A stretch of DNA of 25,780 nt, taken from positions 1 to 25,780 of the forward strand of contig JBDKVA010000108.1 in NCBI GenBank assembly GCA_039679375.1, in the 5' to 3' direction. The stretch comes from JBDKVA01 sp039679375. GTDB lineage: Bacteria > Bacillota > Clostridia > Acetivibrionales > DTU013. The notes under the pieces are model-generated. The model was not told the origin of the DNA, did no database searches, and worked only from the letters and a program-made list of their open reading frames with translations. Both the position numbers and the translations under genes were made by a program. Of the stretch, positions 23,900-25,780 are shown in pieces. Position 1 is the first letter of the stretch. Every line of letters begins with the position of its first letter.

Positions 23900-24412
23900 A
23901 TGGATAATGTGCCGGATCGGATAAAGAAGAAAAGGATATATGCACGTGAGGAATATTGTGTAAACTGCAGATTGTGCGAAATATACTGCATTACTGCACA
24001 CTCAGAATATAAAAACGACATAGTGAAAGCTTTTAACAAGTCTGCTGTAAGGCCTGTTCCGAGGATACTTGTGGAGGAGAACAAACCCATATCCTTTGCT
24101 TTGCAATGCAGGCATTGTGAGGAACCGGAGTGCGTAAAGTCCTGCATTACCGGAGCAATGCAAAAAGACCCTGAAACCGGCGTTGTCACAAATGATGAAA
24201 CCAGGTGCATCGGCTGCTGGACGTGTATCCTGGCATGTCCTTATGGTGTAGTGATGCGGGATTTCAAACGGAAAAAGGTTGCCTCCAAATGCGATTATTG
24301 TATGGAAGCAGGCGGCGAACCCCAATGTGTCAGCCATTGCCCCAATGAGGCAATTTACTTTGGAGAAGCGGCTGATACCGACAGAAGTTTGAAAGGATGT
24401 GACAGGAAATGA
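23900..24412 (+). CDS. Polyferredoxin-like 4Fe-4S electron-transfer protein
   Basis: A 170-residue iron-sulfur protein. Sixteen cysteines fall into four sets: 20, 23, 26, 30; 70, 73, 78, 82; 103, 106, 109, 113; and 131, 134, 143, 147. This allows four [4Fe-4S] clusters, in the style of DmsB/HycB-like electron-transfer subunits. It would carry electrons from the oxidoreductase encoded next to the synthase subunit. ATG 23900 is chosen because GGAGG (23888-23892) sits seven bases upstream; an in-frame ATG at 23861 lacks one. The stop overlaps the next gene (ATGA), so production of the two is coupled. About 35 residues (31-65) between sets one and two form a linker with no cysteines. Confidence 0.9.
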   Translation: MDNVPDRIKKKRIYAREEYCVNCRLCEIYCITAHSEYKNDIVKAFNKSAVRPVPRILVEENKPISFALQCRHCEEPECVKSCITGAMQKDPETGVVTNDETRCIGCWTCILACPYGVVMRDFKRKKVASKCDYCMEAGGEPQCVSHCPNEAIYFGEAADTDRSLKGCDRK

Positions 24413-25743
24413 GCTATGTGATCATAGGCAATTCCACAGCAGCGATTGCCGCTATTGAGGGGATCAGGCAACATGATAAAAAAACGTCTGCGACGGTCAT
24501 TTCCGATGAGCCGTACCATACTTATTCCAGACCGCTTATATCATATTATCTCGGCGGCAAGGTGACACAGGATAAAATATACTACCGAGGCAAGGATTTT
24601 TATGTAAAAAACCATGTCGATACGATACTTGGCATGAAAGCGGAATCAATTGATACGGATAACCGTGAGGTGATTTTGCAGAACGGCAATAAAGTACCAT
24701 ACGGCAAACTCCTGATCGCTACCGGCGGAAAGCCGTTCATACCTCCGATGCAGGGGCTTGGCAAGGAAAATATCTTCAATTTCATCAAGCTGGATGACGT
24801 TAAATCAATTGAAAAAGTTGCAAAAAAAAATGCTAAGGCCGTTGTAATCGGTGCAAGCTTCAGCGGGCTGAAAGCAGTGGAAGCGCTTGTGCACAGGGGA
24901 GTGAATGTCACAGTAATCGACATCATGAGCAGGATCATGCCAAGGGTTTTTGATGAAACGGCGTCGTCCATTGCAATGAAAATGCTGGAGGACTATGGGG
25001 TTGAGGTTTTGTTGAACACCACGGCAGAGCGGATACTCGGAGAAGAAAAAGCAACCGGAGTGCAACTGAAGGATGGAAGCGTGCTTCCCTGTGATTTTGT
25101 AATACTTGCAATCGGAGTAAGGTGCAATATTGACCTGGTGAAGGATACCAAAATAAAAACCAACAGGGGAATCATTGTGGACGAAAGGATGCAGACCAGC
25201 ATCCCCGGAATATATGCCGCGGGCGATGTGGCGGAAGGCTACAACTTCGTCGAAGACAGGATGATGGAAATTGCCGTCATACCTAATGCGTACAGGCAGG
25301 GTGAAACAGCAGGCATAAATATGGCTGGAGGGCAGCGGCTTTACAATAGCGGATTTATTATGAATTCAATGCCATTGCTCGGTTTATCCGTCATCAGTGC
25401 AGGTGTATCGGAGGAACGCGAAGGAATATGCACAAGGATCATGTATAAACCGGAAGAAGAATCCTACAGGAAATTTTATATAAGGAATAAAAAGCTTGTA
25501 GGATATCTGCTGCTGAATGAGATCGACAGGGCGGGGATATATACGGATCTTATACGGAACAAGACGGATATCACCGCTTTTGAAGACCGTATCGGAGAGG
25601 ATGGTTTTGGTTTCGCAGCATTTCCGAAGGGCATGCGGAAAGAAAAGATGCTGGGAGTCCGCTCGGAAACGAATGTATGCAGATTTTCAGACAATTTTTT
25701 TGTCCAAAACTTTCAAAAAAACGGCGAATATCCGGATATTTAA
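24409..25743 (+). CDS. NAD(P)H/FAD oxidoreductase, NADH-rubredoxin-reductase-like, of the glutamate synthase operon
   Basis: A 444-residue flavoprotein of the pyridine nucleotide-disulfide oxidoreductase group. The FAD motif is YVIIGNSTAAIAAIEGI (residues 3-19), SRPLISYYLGGKV follows near 42, and the NAD(P)H-binding motif AVVIGASFSGLKAVEAL comes mid-protein. TSIPGIYAAGDVAE closes the FAD site. A C-terminal domain of about 100 residues resembles that of NADH:rubredoxin and nitrite reductases. It likely takes electrons from NAD(P)H and passes them through the adjacent ferredoxin to the synthase, replacing GltD. The start overlaps the ferredoxin stop. A large hairpin covers its end (25711-25757), so the operon probably stops here. 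Confidence 0.9.
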   Translation: MSYVIIGNSTAAIAAIEGIRQHDKKTSATVISDEPYHTYSRPLISYYLGGKVTQDKIYYRGKDFYVKNHVDTILGMKAESIDTDNREVILQNGNKVPYGKLLIATGGKPFIPPMQGLGKENIFNFIKLDDVKSIEKVAKKNAKAVVIGASFSGLKAVEALVHRGVNVTVIDIMSRIMPRVFDETASSIAMKMLEDYGVEVLLNTTAERILGEEKATGVQLKDGSVLPCDFVILAIGVRCNIDLVKDTKIKTNRGIIVDERMQTSIPGIYAAGDVAEGYNFVEDRMMEIAVIPNAYRQGETAGINMAGGQRLYNSGFIMNSMPLLGLSVISAGVSEEREGICTRIMYKPEEESYRKFYIRNKKLVGYLLLNEIDRAGIYTDLIRNKTDITAFEDRIGEDGFGFAAFPKGMRKEKMLGVRSETNVCRFSDNFFVQNFQKNGEYPDI

Positions 25744-25757
25744 CGCTTTTTTTGAAA
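25711..25757 (+). terminator. Large hairpin with A and T tracts at the end of the glutamate synthase operon
   Basis: TTTCAAAAAAA (25711-25721) pairs with TTTTTTTGAAA (25747-25757). GCG (25724-25726) pairs with CGC (25744-25746). AATATCCGGATATT (25727-25740) forms an inner palindrome. The A tract on one side and T tract on the other could stop transcription from both directions. The last gene ends at 25743, inside the structure. Confidence 0.7.
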
Positions 25758-25780
25758 GAATTTGGGCGGAAAAATGGGCG

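Overview
This window looks like chromosomal DNA of an anaerobic member of the Bacillota, probably class Clostridia. The signs are AT-rich spacers, strong GGAGG-type ribosome sites, a YesM/YesN-type two-component pair driving a carbohydrate ABC transporter, a CsoR repressor, and a split, ferredoxin-rich 'archaeal-type' glutamate synthase. I see no tRNA, rRNA, CRISPR array or intact insertion sequence.

Layout. 1-800: the end of a YefM/YoeB toxin-antitoxin pair, then a scar made of a strongly foldable RNA-like segment (439-665) and a fragment of an IS110-family transposase (671-784, minus). 800-1675 (minus): an aldose 1-epimerase family enzyme. 1881-4169: a metal-response operon with a promoter, a C/G-block palindrome of CsoR-operator type, a CsoR repressor and a P1B-type metal-transporting ATPase. 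4187-12583: a sugar-uptake locus with sensor kinase, AraC-type response regulator, four helically phased AAAGATT boxes, a lipoprotein binding protein, a 17-bp stem-loop, two permeases and an AGE-family sugar epimerase; no ABC ATPase is present. 12612-15398: a doubtful small ORF, a Nudix hydrolase, a LapA-like membrane protein (minus) and a secreted protein of unknown function. 15501-17564: a terminator, then a TetR regulator with a perfect palindromic operator and a UGT-type glycosyltransferase. 17647-17831 is a hairpin-rich spacer. 17866-20813: two unrelated FAD oxidoreductases (HI0933/BaiN-type and COG2509-type).

20869-25757 is the most interesting block. A strong promoter and a leader of about 180 nt precede a four-gene glutamate synthase operon: glutaminase domain, FMN/Fe-S synthase domain, a 16-cysteine ferredoxin and an NAD(P)H/FAD oxidoreductase, with ATGA overlaps at two junctions. 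The leader holds two small hairpins, both with hexanucleotide loops having A at position 1 and G at position 4. The second is mutually exclusive with an intrinsic terminator. This is the architecture of an ANTAR-protein antitermination target, so I predict the operon is controlled by a nitrogen-responsive ANTAR regulator encoded elsewhere. A large hairpin with A and T tracts ends the operon.

The genes fall into independent transcription units. The clearest functional links are signal to transport to sugar epimerisation (4.2-12.6 kb), metal sensing to metal export (1.9-4.2 kb), and glutamine plus reductant to glutamate (20.9-25.7 kb).
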